A stretch of DNA of 64,000 bases from an uncultured Armatimonadota bacterium (GTDB lineage: Bacteria > Armatimonadota > Fimbriimonadia > Fimbriimonadales > Fimbriimonadaceae), in contig CAILEM010000082.1 in NCBI GenBank assembly GCA_903833215.1, positions 1-64,000 of the forward strand, written 5' to 3'. The notes under the pieces are model-generated. The model was not told where the DNA came from. It worked only from the letters and a program-made list of their open reading frames with translations, and made no database searches. Made by a program: the position numbers and the translations under genes. Positions 53,507 to 62,104 of the stretch are shown here, piece after piece; the stretch's first letter is position 1, and each line of letters begins with the position of its first letter.

Positions 53507-54763
53507 ATGATGAGTCTGCTCGCAGCTTGCGTGCTCGCAACTGCACCCTCTTCCGACCACCTCGGCTGGTTTCGTGATGCCCGACTTGGCATGTTTATCC
53601 ATTGGGGTCCCGTGAGCCTTCGTGGCACCGAGATCGGATGGTCGCGGGGCGACTCGGTACCCATCGAGGAGTACGACAACCTTTACAAGCGGTTCAACCC
53701 GACCGGATTCAATGCCGACGAATGGATGACGATCGCCAAGCGCGCTGGCTTCCGCTATGTCGTTCCAACCGCCAAGCATCACGATGGGTTCTGCCTTTGG
53801 CCCTCACGTGAGACGAGCCACAACATCATGGCCTCGCCATTCCATCGCGACATCATGGGCGAGATTACGGGAGCGGCGAAGAGCCACGGGATGACGATGT
53901 GCTCGTACTACTCCATCCTCGACTGGCGAAGCCCCCTCTATGGAACCGGCAGTCCTGGTGGCACGACCATCAAGCCAATGCCGAACATGGCCCGACACAT
54001 GATGATCGTGCGAGAAGAAGTCGCTGAACTTATCAAGAACTACGGCATCAAGATGGTGTGGTTCGATGGGCAGTGGGAAAAGCCTTACACGCGAGACGAC
54101 TCGATTGGACTCAATAACTACCTGCGGGGACTGTCACCTGACCTGATCATCAACGACAGGGTCAACTCCCCCAAGCTCCAACCTGGCGACCCGGTTGGAG
54201 ACTATAAGACGCCTGAGCAGACCATCGGCAGCTACAACACCCAAGAGCCCTGGGAGACATGTATGACTCTCGGCGACCAGTGGGCTTACCGACCGAACGA
54301 CCATTACAAGACCGTCCCGCAGATTCTCAAGGTCTTGATTCAGACCGTGACAGGTGACGGCAACCTACTTTTGAACGTAGGTCCAGATGAAACCGGCCGT
54401 ATTCCCGCCATCCAGCAGAAGCTCTTGACCGGCCTCGGAGATTGGGTCGGAAAATACGGACAGAGCATCTACGGAACTCGCGGCGGCCCATTCAAGAACG
54501 GCGAATGGGGTGGCACTACCCGCAAAGGAAAGACTGTTTATGTCCACATCCTGAACTGGGGCAACGGCGAAATCCAATTGCCTTCACTTCCCGCACGCAT
54601 CACCAAGAGCCGAGTGCTTCAAAAAGGCATTCAAGTGATTTGCGTCAATAGCCCAACTGGCCTGACCCTGAAGCTAAAGGGCAATCCTCCTTCTGAACCA
54701 ACGACACTACGAATCGACCTCGACAAAGATGCTTGGTCGCTTGGCACGATTGAATCCAAATAA
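53507..54763 (+). CDS. GH29 alpha-L-fucosidase
   Basis: Retaining exo-alpha-L-fucosidase. The barrel starts with DARLGMFIHWGPVSLRGTEI, the substrate-contact motif is KHHDGFCLW, and the nucleophile lies in KMVWFDG. A full C-terminal beta-sandwich follows the barrel (from about residue 320), so it is complete at 418 residues. I start at ATG 53507, giving MMSLLAACVLATAP as a short hydrophobic signal; export is likely. The TrpB2-type gene follows after 59 nt and a third GH29 gene lies further on, forming a small fucose-use cluster. Confidence 0.93.
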   Translation: MMSLLAACVLATAPSSDHLGWFRDARLGMFIHWGPVSLRGTEIGWSRGDSVPIEEYDNLYKRFNPTGFNADEWMTIAKRAGFRYVVPTAKHHDGFCLWPSRETSHNIMASPFHRDIMGEITGAAKSHGMTMCSYYSILDWRSPLYGTGSPGGTTIKPMPNMARHMMIVREEVAELIKNYGIKMVWFDGQWEKPYTRDDSIGLNNYLRGLSPDLIINDRVNSPKLQPGDPVGDYKTPEQTIGSYNTQEPWETCMTLGDQWAYRPNDHYKTVPQILKVLIQTVTGDGNLLLNVGPDETGRIPAIQQKLLTGLGDWVGKYGQSIYGTRGGPFKNGEWGGTTRKGKTVYVHILNWGNGEIQLPSLPARITKSRVLQKGIQVICVNSPTGLTLKLKGNPPSEPTTLRIDLDKDAWSLGTIESK

Positions 54764-54822
54764 CGTGATCCTATCCCTTAGCCATTCCGAACTCACCGAT
54801 GAGGCCGGCGAACTTCGAAACT

Positions 54823-56121
54823 ATGCAACGACAATTCACACTCCAGCAATCTGATATTCCTACCCACTGGTACAACATCGTGGCCGACCTGCCCGTCGCG
54901 CCCGAACCGCCGCTGCATCCAGGCACGATGCAACCAGCCGGTCCCCAAGACCTTCAGGCGATCTTCTGCGACGAGATCATTGGCCAGGAAGTTTCTGGCG
55001 AGCGGTGGATTGAGATTCCAGAAGAGGTCCGCGACGGCATGGCCCAGTGGCGACCGACCCCGCTGTATCGCGCGCTCCGACTTGAAAAGGCGCTCGGCAC
55101 TCCGGCTCACATCTATTTCAAGTTTGAAGGTACGAGTCCGGTTGGAAGTCATAAGTTGAACACCGCACTTGCCCAGGCGTACTACAACAAACGGGCCGGA
55201 ATCAAGCGGCTTGCCACCGAGACCGGCGCGGGACAATGGGGCTGCTCGATGGCCCTCGCCTGCAATATGGTCGGGCTCGATTGCACCGTCTACATGGTGA
55301 AGGTGAGCTTTACCCAAAAGCCGTATCGCAAGTCGATGATGCAGGTCTTTGGGGCAGAAGTCTTTGCCAGTCCCAGCGAACACACCGCTTACGGACGCAA
55401 GGTACTCGCCGAAACTCCTGATTCTCCGGGTTCGCTTGGCATCGCCATCAGCGAGGCACTAGAGGACACCGTCACCCATCCCGGCGTGAAGTACGCCTTG
55501 GGAAGCGTCACGAATCACGTTCTGCTGCATCAAACCGTTATCGGACTAGAGGCAAAGAAGCAGATGGAGATGTCGGGCGACACTCCCGATGTGATCATCG
55601 GCTGCACCGGCGGCGGATCGAACTTTGCCGGTTTGGCGTTCCCCTATCTCGCCGACAAGATCGCGGGCAAAGAGATGCGGGTGGTCGCGGTGGAGCCCGA
55701 ATCTTGCCCATCGCTGACCAAAGGCGAATTCCGCTATGACTTCGGCGATACCGGACAAATGACCCCGCTGTTCAAGATGTATACGCTGGGCAGCGACTTT
55801 ATCCCACCTGGAATTCATGCCGGAGGCCTTCGCTACCACGGCATGTCCCCGCTCGTGAGCCTATGCAAGGACCAGGGCCTGATTGAAGCGGTTGCGTACC
55901 CGCAGGATACGGTCTTCGATGCCGCCGTCCAGTTTGCGCGAGCCGAGGGGATCATTCCCGCACCCGAGTCGTCCCACGCGATCAAGGCCGCCATCGACGA
56001 AGCGCTTCGTGCCAAAGAAGAAGGCAAAGAGCGGGTCATCCTGTTCAACCTAAGCGGCCACGGCCTATTGGATCTCGGCGCCTACGACCGCTATTTCGCG
56101 GGCGAACTCAACCAGGTGTAG
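54823..56121 (+). CDS. trpB: Tryptophan synthase beta chain, TrpB2 type
   Basis: PLP enzyme of the TrpB2 subgroup, which makes tryptophan from indole and serine and often works without a TrpA partner. The subgroup features are an extended N-terminus ([20 protein letters not shown]), the Schiff-base lysine in [26 protein letters not shown], and the phosphate-binding [13 protein letters not shown] prefer ATG 54823 (432 residues) over ATG 54799. No trpA lies nearby, in keeping with a stand-alone or salvage role. Its position between two fucosidase genes is unexpected. Confidence 0.92.
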   Translation: MQRQFTLQQSDIPTHWYNIVADLPVAPEPPLHPGTMQPAGPQDLQAIFCDEIIGQEVSGERWIEIPEEVRDGMAQWRPTPLYRALRLEKALGTPAHIYFKFEGTSPVGSHKLNTALAQAYYNKRAGIKRLATETGAGQWGCSMALACNMVGLDCTVYMVKVSFTQKPYRKSMMQVFGAEVFASPSEHTAYGRKVLAETPDSPGSLGIAISEALEDTVTHPGVKYALGSVTNHVLLHQTVIGLEAKKQMEMSGDTPDVIIGCTGGGSNFAGLAFPYLADKIAGKEMRVVAVEPESCPSLTKGEFRYDFGDTGQMTPLFKMYTLGSDFIPPGIHAGGLRYHGMSPLVSLCKDQGLIEAVAYPQDTVFDAAVQFARAEGIIPAPESSHAIKAAIDEALRAKEEGKERVILFNLSGHGLLDLGAYDRYFAGELNQV

Positions 56122-56124
56122 TGA

Positions 56125-56164
56125 ATGAGACCCCCGCGCCCATGAATTGGCACGGGGGCCTCAT
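56125..56164 (+). terminator. Hairpin after trpB
   Basis: ATGAGaCCCCCGcGCC pairs with GGCaCGGGGGcCTCAT around an 8-nt loop, directly after the trpB stop. The stem is long and GC-rich but lacks a T run. Confidence 0.65.
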
Positions 56165-56227
56165 GGCGAACTTACGGGTTTCCCGACGTTCTAATAACCA
56201 TAGGGCGACTTATCGCCTTGTATTGCC

Positions 56228-57946
56228 ATGAGAACTCGATCGACCTTTGCCTCTGCTGTGTTCGGCGCTTCCCTTCTGATTGGGCACGCCTACGCCCAAG
56301 TTCCCTACCCAGATCGCCTCAAGTGGTGGGCCGATGCGCGTTTTGGCATGTTCATTCATTGGGGTCCGGTCAGCCTGAAGGAGACCGAGATCAGTTGGTC
56401 GCGGGCCAATACGAATCCGAAGTGCCCGAACCAGGGCCCTATCTCTGCTGAGGAGTACGACAACCTCTACAAGCGGTTCAACCCAACTCAGTTCAATGCC
56501 AAGGAGTGGGTGCGCATCGCCCAGAAGGCGGGAATGAAGTACATCGTGCTCACGGCGAAGCACTGCGACGGGTTCCTGCTGTGGAATTCAAAAGTATCCG
56601 ACTACAACATCATGCACACGCCGTTCAAGCGGGACGTTTGTGCCGAGCTTGCAAAAGCCGCCCACGAGGCGGGCATGCGCCTCGGTTGGTACTTCTCACC
56701 GATGGATTGGAAGGATCCCGACTGCCGAAATGCAGGCAATGCTGCGTTCGTCAAACGCATGCAAGCTGAGATCCGCGAGTTGCTCTCCAATTACGGGAAG
56801 ATCGACCTGCTTTGGTTTGACTATGACGGCCGAGATGCAGTTTGGGAGCCGAAGTCTACCTATGCCCTCGTGAAGAAGCTTCAACCCAAGATCGTGATCA
56901 ACAACCGTCTGGATCTCGGTCCAGGCAAAGAGGCGGGATCGCCTTTGAATATTGCACCCAATGCCGACTACTTCACCCCCGAGCAGTGGATCGGCAGCTT
57001 CAATGACCAGCGACCCTGGGAATCGTGCATGACGATGTCACAGAAGGCGCAATGGTCATGGGCTGGCGAAGCGGACAAATCCAAACCGCTCAATTCGATT
57101 TTGGATATGCTTACCGGCTGCGCCGGAGGTGATGGCAACGTCCTCCTCGACGTCGGACCGAAACCGGACGGGCGAATTGGGACGCCTCAGTTGCAGCGAC
57201 TGAAGGAGCTTGGTGTCTGGTGGTCCAAATTCGGAAATACGATCCGCGGCACACGGGGAGGACCGTACTTGCCTGGTGAATACGGCACGTCCACCCGCAA
57301 GGGCAACACGGTGTTTCTGCATGTCCACGATTGGGGAACTGGAGTCTTGCACCTTCCTCCTTTTCCCGCAAAGGTAGTACGTAGCCGGGTTTTGACCGGT
57401 GGCACTGCCAAGGTTAGCCAGTCGACATCGGGGATCACCATTAGCTTGCCTGCCTCGAATAGAGCGCCCTTCGACACGATCATTGCGCTTGACCTAGATC
57501 GGAGTGCTCTTAAGCTTCCTCCAATGCAGGTGCCCGCCGCAAAGTCTCTATCCTTGGGTGCGAAGGCAACCGCCTCAAACGTGTATCAGGGCCAAGGAGA
57601 GTTTGGGCCGGACAAAGCAATCGACGGAAAACTCGACACGCGCTGGGCGACCGACAACGGCACCCACCAAGCCTGGCTTGAAGTCGACCTCGGCAAGCCG
57701 CGTGCGTTTGACCACGTATCGATCGTTCAAGCGTATCCAGAACTCAAGCGAATCCGCCGATTCGCGATTGAGTATTGGACGGGTGACGTGTGGAAAGTGG
57801 CGTTCAATGGCGGCGACCCAGGAGCAAAGTTGGTTGTGAGTTTCCCACCCGTCACTGCCCAAAAGGTACGTCTGAATATCCTGAATGCAACCGAAGGTCC
57901 AACGATCTGGGAGTTCAAAGTCTTCGCTCCCGAAGCGATCAAGTGA
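56228..57946 (+). CDS. GH29 alpha-L-fucosidase with F5/8-type carbohydrate-binding domain
   Basis: Exported GH29 fucosidase with an added discoidin/CBM32-like module. A signal peptide (about 1-25, MRTRSTFASAVFGASLLIGH) precedes the barrel (DARFGMFIHWGPVSL) and the nucleophile segment LLWFDYDG. The usual HHDGF is KHCDGF, replacing the second His by Cys, so binding or activity may be altered. A beta-sandwich follows, then the F5/8 type C domain (about 430-572: NVYQGQGEFGPDKAIDGKLD, RWATDNGTHQAWLEVDLGKP). Length 572 residues. It is most similar to the GH29 at 53507, suggesting a duplication plus gain of the binding module. Confidence 0.93.
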   Translation: MRTRSTFASAVFGASLLIGHAYAQVPYPDRLKWWADARFGMFIHWGPVSLKETEISWSRANTNPKCPNQGPISAEEYDNLYKRFNPTQFNAKEWVRIAQKAGMKYIVLTAKHCDGFLLWNSKVSDYNIMHTPFKRDVCAELAKAAHEAGMRLGWYFSPMDWKDPDCRNAGNAAFVKRMQAEIRELLSNYGKIDLLWFDYDGRDAVWEPKSTYALVKKLQPKIVINNRLDLGPGKEAGSPLNIAPNADYFTPEQWIGSFNDQRPWESCMTMSQKAQWSWAGEADKSKPLNSILDMLTGCAGGDGNVLLDVGPKPDGRIGTPQLQRLKELGVWWSKFGNTIRGTRGGPYLPGEYGTSTRKGNTVFLHVHDWGTGVLHLPPFPAKVVRSRVLTGGTAKVSQSTSGITISLPASNRAPFDTIIALDLDRSALKLPPMQVPAAKSLSLGAKATASNVYQGQGEFGPDKAIDGKLDTRWATDNGTHQAWLEVDLGKPRAFDHVSIVQAYPELKRIRRFAIEYWTGDVWKVAFNGGDPGAKLVVSFPPVTAQKVRLNILNATEGPTIWEFKVFAPEAIK

Positions 57947-58330
57947 CCGCGAGTCCCAGTTGGGCGACATTTGCCGGCCCAAGGCAATCACCCTAGCACT
58001 AGGGCGACGCAGGCACCGAGCCCCAACGGGGCGAAATATATCAGCCCAGTGGCAATCGCCCTGGGATTCGGGCGACGCAAATATTGAGCCCCAGCGGGGC
58101 GACATATACCGGTCGGGGCATCGCCCCCGACCCTCCGGTTTACAATCGTCCGACAGTCGCTCAGTGATTGAACCGGAGCATTTGGGGCGTTGCCCTGCAT
58201 GTATTTGTCGCACCTCCGGCGCTTTTGGATTGGGTTGACTTTAACCAGGCGTTCAGCCTGGGCTGGTATAGAAAAGCCCCGCTGGGGCTACCTGACCTTT
58301 TTCTGGGCGTAGACTGTGCGAAAACTCAGT
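57947..58330. repeat. GC-rich repeats with GAGCCCCarCGGGGCGA cores
   Basis: No gene is supported. GAGCCCCAACGGGGCGAAATA (58018-58038) recurs as GAGCCCCAGCGGGGCGACATA at 58086-58106, 68 bp apart, each preceded by GGGCGACGCA. Related palindromes are CCCTAGCACTAGGG (57991-58004), TCGGGGCATCGCCCCCGA (near 58112) and AGCCCCGCTGGGGCT (58275-58289). The pattern is that of a dispersed intergenic palindromic repeat family. Confidence 0.65.
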
Positions 58331-58331
58331 C

Positions 58332-58384
58332 GAGATAATGGGATTCAAACCCACGACCTTCCCGATAACTATCGGGACGCTCCC
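58332..58384 (-). pseudogene. Partial tRNA-like copy with palindromic anticodon arm
   Basis: Minus-strand sequence matching the 3' half of the adjacent tRNA-Ala: AGGTCGTGGGTTTGAATCCC and ATTATCTC. The anticodon arm is replaced by TCCCGATAGTTATCGGGA, a 7-bp stem with a 4-nt loop, which leaves no anticodon loop. The D arm and 5' acceptor strand are missing. It cannot be a working tRNA. Confidence 0.7.
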
Positions 58385-58402
58385 CTGGGCAGACTTAAAG
58401 TT

Positions 58403-58478
58403 TGGTGGAGATAATGGGATTCGAACCCACGACCTCTGCAGTGCGATTGCAGCGCTCTCCCAACTGAGCTACATCCCC
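58403..58478 (-). tRNA. tRNA-Ala(CGC)
   Basis: A complete 76-nt cloverleaf with encoded CCA on the minus strand. The acceptor GGGGATG pairs with TATCTCC and includes the G3-U70 wobble, the identity element of alanine tRNA. The D arm is GCTCAGTTGGGAGAGC, the anticodon arm is CTGCA-ATCGCAC-TGCAG with anticodon CGC (codon GCG), and the T arm is GTGGGTTCGAATCCCAT. Apparent protein frames over this stretch are false. Confidence 0.95.
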
Positions 58479-58504
58479 ATATTTCGAGTTATTTATTTAT
58501 ACCG

Positions 58505-58570
58505 CGGAGGTCAGAACTCACGACCTTCCCGATTGCTATCGGGACGCTCTCCCAACTGAGCTACATCCCC
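58505..58570 (-). pseudogene. tRNA-like copy with intact 5' half and palindromic anticodon arm
   Basis: On the minus strand the first 26 nt are identical to tRNA-Ala (acceptor strand and D arm). The anticodon arm is then replaced by TCCCGATAGCAATCGGGA, and the T arm has decayed (GTGAGTTCTGACCTC) with no matching 3' acceptor. The anticodon substitution matches that in the other partial copy except for two loop bases. Confidence 0.7.
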
Positions 58571-58687
58571 ACGGACGACTTAACGATACCTTACCAATGA
58601 AGTCAAGATGGGGAAAACTTGAGGCGACGCTGGCAGACGCAATCTCGTCTTAAGGAGAAATTCGATCATGCAATTGGAGAAAATGCT

Positions 58688-59581
58688 ATGACAGGGAGAT
58701 CAGGCGTCGAGAGACAAATACGCGCAATTCATGAGGCGCTCGAGGGGAAGGACTTCGAGAACGTTGATGAAGCGAACGCTTACCTCGCCCAGCTGATGGC
58801 GTCGGGGGAGCCTATCGAGACAGATATTTCGAAACTCTCACCAGAACGGCGTGCTCAAGAGTTGGTCTACAGTGCCTTGGAAGCCGAGGACAGGAAGAAG
58901 CTTGAACTTGCCCGGGCCGCGCTCGAACTCGATCCTTTGTGCACGGACGCCCTCCTGATCCTTGCCCAGGACTATGAAGATATCGAAGAAGCGCGCCCGC
59001 TTGTCGAAAGAGCGGTCGAGGCGGGGCGCAAGTCACTTCCTCCTGAGTATTTCTCTGATCCGCAATACCTTGGCAGGTTCTGGTCGATCATTGAAACGAG
59101 ACCATTTATGCGGGCCCTCGCCTACGAGGCAGATATGTTCTACCTCCTAGGTGAACTCGAGAGGGCTATCGACGTGGGTTACGAAATGCTCGATTTGAAC
59201 CCGAATGACAACCAGGGAGTCCGATACGACTTGGCGGTTTGGCTCGTCACGGCGGGCCAAGACGCCGAAGCCCTTGATCTCATGAATAGTTACGGGAACG
59301 ACATTTCCGCCTCGTTCCCATACCTCAGGGCTCTCATAGCGTTTCGAGCCTCCGGAGATAACTCGCGTGCTAGAAAATTGCTAGGCAAAGCTTTCGACGC
59401 AAATCCCTATGTGTTGGACGTGATTCGTGAGGAAGAATTACCGGCGGCGCCAATGCATTACGGTGTGGGTGACTACAGTGAGGCGGTCACGATCGCCCGG
59501 TCGCAGATCCCGCTCTGGGCCGAGAACGGCAAATTCGTTCAGTGGATGTCTCGGGCGGCTAACCGGCGTTATCCTTACTAA
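58688..59581 (+). CDS. ST7-like tetratricopeptide-repeat protein
   Basis: A 297-residue soluble helical protein from ATG 58688, preceded by GGAG at a normal distance. It resembles the bacterial ST7-like TPR family: SPERRAQELVYSALEAEDRK, LARAALELDPLCTDALLILA, the segment GRFWSIIETRPFMRALAYEA, and LDLNPNDNQGVRYDLAVWL. These proteins are thought to be scaffolds; the partner is unknown. In other genomes such proteins are often found near SEC-C-type proteins, which the next gene resembles at its C-terminus, so a joint function is plausible. Confidence 0.8.
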   Translation: MTGRSGVERQIRAIHEALEGKDFENVDEANAYLAQLMASGEPIETDISKLSPERRAQELVYSALEAEDRKKLELARAALELDPLCTDALLILAQDYEDIEEARPLVERAVEAGRKSLPPEYFSDPQYLGRFWSIIETRPFMRALAYEADMFYLLGELERAIDVGYEMLDLNPNDNQGVRYDLAVWLVTAGQDAEALDLMNSYGNDISASFPYLRALIAFRASGDNSRARKLLGKAFDANPYVLDVIREEELPAAPMHYGVGDYSEAVTIARSQIPLWAENGKFVQWMSRAANRRYPY

Positions 59582-59715
59582 CCAGGAAAGATTTGCAGTG
59601 ACCTACCTGTTGACACGCCGACATGAACGACACAAAAGTCGATAGTGTCAGCCCCATTTGAACTTTGATCCGGCGATGGCCTCGACGCCCCCTTCCATAA
59701 TGTGCGAGTAAGGCT

Positions 59716-61029
59716 ATGGGTAACGGCGATGCACTGGTAGCGTTTGGCGAATGGCTGGGCCGTTCGGATTGGATGGAGGACTATCTTAGCTTCGAGGCTG
59801 AGTTTGCTGAGTTCTTCGAGGTTTTGACGGAGAGATCCTATGCGGAGATGTGGGACAGGTTGGACTTTCCCTATTCGCAGTCGCTCTCCTCTGTGTATTT
59901 GGAGGGCTACCTCGCTAGCCAGGTCGAGGGAACGATTCTTAAGGAATTTCGCGAGAGTGGGTATGTCGAGCTCAGCCAAGGTCAGCTTGGTTTTCTAAGA
60001 GCGATCTGGAAATCGACTCCATCGATCTATGAGGTTCATGAGTCAGTCGGCGGGTCCCACATTATCCTAAAGGATATGATTCGTGAAGGCGAGCTCATAC
60101 GAGTCCAAGAACGCTCTGCCTCGGCGAGTCTTGCTACCTGGGATTTATTGCTTACTCGCGTGATTTCGGTTCAAGGGGTCACGCAAATCACTGGAGGGAC
60201 GATCACCGTTCCCAGGGTGAGCTGGCCCTTCCTCTCTTCTGAGATAAAGCGTCAAATCAAAGTCCTCACGAAGGAACTACCCGCCGCAAAGCGTGGAGAC
60301 GCGCGGTCGCTGGCAGAAATTCGCGAAGAAGTCGCCACGGAACTGAATTGGTACGCACTCGCGTCGTGGCTCGTTGCCGCCACCCCCCAATTTGAGAGCG
60401 TGCCAAGAATGCTCAATCGAGATCACGACGATATCGCGTTCGTGTCGCTCGCCTATCCGATCAAGGTCAATCCAGAAGTCATTTCTCAAGCGTTTGAAGA
60501 CTCCGAAGACTTCTCCAACTCAGGCCTTAATGAGTGGACGTGGCTGATAGATATTCAGGGAGAGTCAATCGTCCACGGGAGCCTTCGGATTGTCGGCGAC
60601 CGCCTTCTCGCCGAATGCAACTCCGAAAACCGGGGAAAGCGACTGACCGAGCGCCTTTTCGAGTTACTGGGTGAGCACATCGGTACGCCTCTCAAACTAG
60701 AGACGTCTCTCGGACAAGCCTCTAAAATGGCGACGGAGCCAGTGCCAAGTCTGATGGAAACGCTTGGTCCCGAGGCGCGAGCTGAGCTTGCTGGGCAGAT
60801 ACAGAAGGTGTTGCTTGATCAGTATATGCGTACGATCGACAACGTCGTGCCCATGCTCGGCGCAAGCCCACGCGAACTCGTTCGAACGAAAGCTGGGCGC
60901 GAAAAGGTTGTCAATTGGCTGAAGCTTCTGGAAAACTCCCACGCGCACGCCCCGAAAGAACTCCATGGAGTGGAATTCGATACCACGCCGCTGTGGAAGG
61001 AACTTGGCTTGCTAAAGTTTCGAACTTGA
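59716..61029 (+). CDS. Unknown protein with SEC-C-protein-like C-terminal region
   Basis: A 437-residue soluble protein. The N-terminal half (about 1-220) has DALVAFGEWLGRSDWMEDYL, SIYEVHESVGGSHIILKDMI and REEVATELNWYALASWL, all of which recur in the shorter protein at 62105. The second half has a beta-alpha stretch (HGSLRIVGDRLLAECNSENR) and an end (PMLGASPRELVRTKAGREKV, then LWKELGLLKF). That end resembles the part of SEC-C-motif proteins just before their zinc tail; the Cys/His zinc motif itself is absent. No catalytic residues are evident. Function unknown; the context is accessory. Confidence 0.75.
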   Translation: MGNGDALVAFGEWLGRSDWMEDYLSFEAEFAEFFEVLTERSYAEMWDRLDFPYSQSLSSVYLEGYLASQVEGTILKEFRESGYVELSQGQLGFLRAIWKSTPSIYEVHESVGGSHIILKDMIREGELIRVQERSASASLATWDLLLTRVISVQGVTQITGGTITVPRVSWPFLSSEIKRQIKVLTKELPAAKRGDARSLAEIREEVATELNWYALASWLVAATPQFESVPRMLNRDHDDIAFVSLAYPIKVNPEVISQAFEDSEDFSNSGLNEWTWLIDIQGESIVHGSLRIVGDRLLAECNSENRGKRLTERLFELLGEHIGTPLKLETSLGQASKMATEPVPSLMETLGPEARAELAGQIQKVLLDQYMRTIDNVVPMLGASPRELVRTKAGREKVVNWLKLLENSHAHAPKELHGVEFDTTPLWKELGLLKFRT

Positions 61030-61152
61030 TCCGCGGAGCAGCGCCGCCCCGAGGGTTCATGCGTCGTTTAGTGTAGGCGATGGAATTCTATTCGGGTTTG
61101 CTCATTACATGTGAATCATAAATTTGAAATACGATCTCACTATCATCGATTG

Positions 61153-61177
61153 AGTCCGGCAGGCACACCTGCGGACT
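61153..61177. promoter_or_regulatory. Inverted repeat upstream of higB
   Basis: AGTCCGgCAGG-CACA-CCTGCGGACT (61153-61177) forms a near-perfect palindrome 65 nt before the toxin gene. It could be an operator for the HigBA complex or a terminator for the upstream gene. No T run follows. Confidence 0.4.
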
Positions 61178-61241
61178 TATCCGTAAACTTGGACCGATTC
61201 ATTACTTTTTCAGGCAGTAAGTGAAACTGCTCTACCTCTAG

Positions 61242-61646
61242 TTGGCGCATATCATGGTATACAGACCATCGGTGGCCGAACTAACGGATTTGGTCTGGGT
61301 TGGGTCGAGCAAGAAAGACCTTAAGGAATTCCCCGAAGATGTCGTGGATGATGTTGGCTTTGCGCTTGAAACGGTACAGAGAGGGCAAAAACCTCCCGAT
61401 GCGAAGGTGCTCCAAGGGTTCGGCGGTGCGAGCGTCCTAGAGATCGTTTCTGACTTCAAAACAGACACATTTCGGGCAGTTTACACAGTGAAGTTCGAAG
61501 GTCGGATTTATGTACTTCACTGCTTTCAGAAGAAGAGCACTCAGGGGAGCAAGACTCCTAAACTGCACCTTGATCAAATCCAGAGGCGACTGAAACTGGC
61601 AAAGGAGATTCACGAAGAATGGCAAAGATCGCGAAGGAAGACGTAA
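61242..61646 (+). CDS. higB: HigB/Gp49-type toxin (RelE superfamily)
   Basis: Predicted ribosome-dependent mRNA interferase of the phage-derived Gp49/HigB group. Typical stretches are VWVGSSKKDLKEFPEDVVDDVGFAL, GASVLEIVSDFKTDTFRAVYTV and IYVLHCFQKKSTQGSKTPK. The core is about 110 residues with a helical tail. The start is TTG 61242 or ATG 61254. The antitoxin gene overlaps its 3' end by 28 nt, in the toxin-first order usual for higBA. It lies between the 437-residue gene and its shorter paralogue. Confidence 0.9.
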   Translation: MAHIMVYRPSVAELTDLVWVGSSKKDLKEFPEDVVDDVGFALETVQRGQKPPDAKVLQGFGGASVLEIVSDFKTDTFRAVYTVKFEGRIYVLHCFQKKSTQGSKTPKLHLDQIQRRLKLAKEIHEEWQRSRRKT

Positions 61647-62005
61647 ACGATATGAGCTTCGAAGTCGGCAGCGGAAACATCTATGCCGACCTAGGCTATC
61701 CCGACCCTGAAGAGATGGCGGCAAAAGCAGAACTGGTGCGTGTAATCGGATCAACGATCGAAGCTGTTGGCCTAAGCCAAACATTGGCGGCAAAGATGAT
61801 GGGTGTCGATCAACCTACACTGTCCAAGCTGTTACGCGGGAGGGTGCGCAACTTCACGATCGACAGACTGAGCGGGATGCTCCGGTCTCTAGGTCGGAAT
61901 GTGACAATCAACGTCGGGCCAATGGTAGTCCAGAGGACTGATGTGTCTGCTGACATCGAGCGTGGTCACGTTAAAGTGCAAAGCGACGAGTTGGCAGTCG
62001 CCTAG
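61619..62005 (+). CDS. higA: HigA-type XRE antitoxin
   Basis: A 128-residue helix-turn-helix protein that should neutralise the preceding toxin and repress the operon. The N-terminal SGNIYADLGYPDPEEMAAKA is typical of Gp49-linked antitoxins. The DNA-binding domain is GLSQTLAAKMMGVDQPTLSKL (about 52-72), followed by LLRGRVRNFTIDRLSGMLRSL. A C-terminal tail of about 20 acidic residues could be disordered. The start lies inside the toxin gene, so expression is coupled. Confidence 0.9.
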   Translation: MAKIAKEDVNDMSFEVGSGNIYADLGYPDPEEMAAKAELVRVIGSTIEAVGLSQTLAAKMMGVDQPTLSKLLRGRVRNFTIDRLSGMLRSLGRNVTINVGPMVVQRTDVSADIERGHVKVQSDELAVA

Positions 62006-62092
62006 CAATTTGGCAAGATTCACAAGTTCTCTCTCCTCCATGGCCAGCCGTCACTTTTGTAACGGCCACCTAACGGCTGCGCAAAATCGTTG

Positions 62093-62098
62093 TAGAAT
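62093..62098 (+). promoter_or_regulatory. -10-like box TAGAAT before the short paralogue
   Basis: TAGAAT ends 6 nt before ATG 62105, again leaving almost no leader. Confidence 0.45.
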
Positions 62099-62104
62099 TG
62101 AGCC

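Noticed and set aside
58338-58559. A 73-codon frame containing GIRTHDLCSAIAALSQLSYIP
   Set aside because: This is the familiar false translation of the reverse strand of a tRNA; the DNA folds as tRNA-Ala(CGC) on the minus strand.
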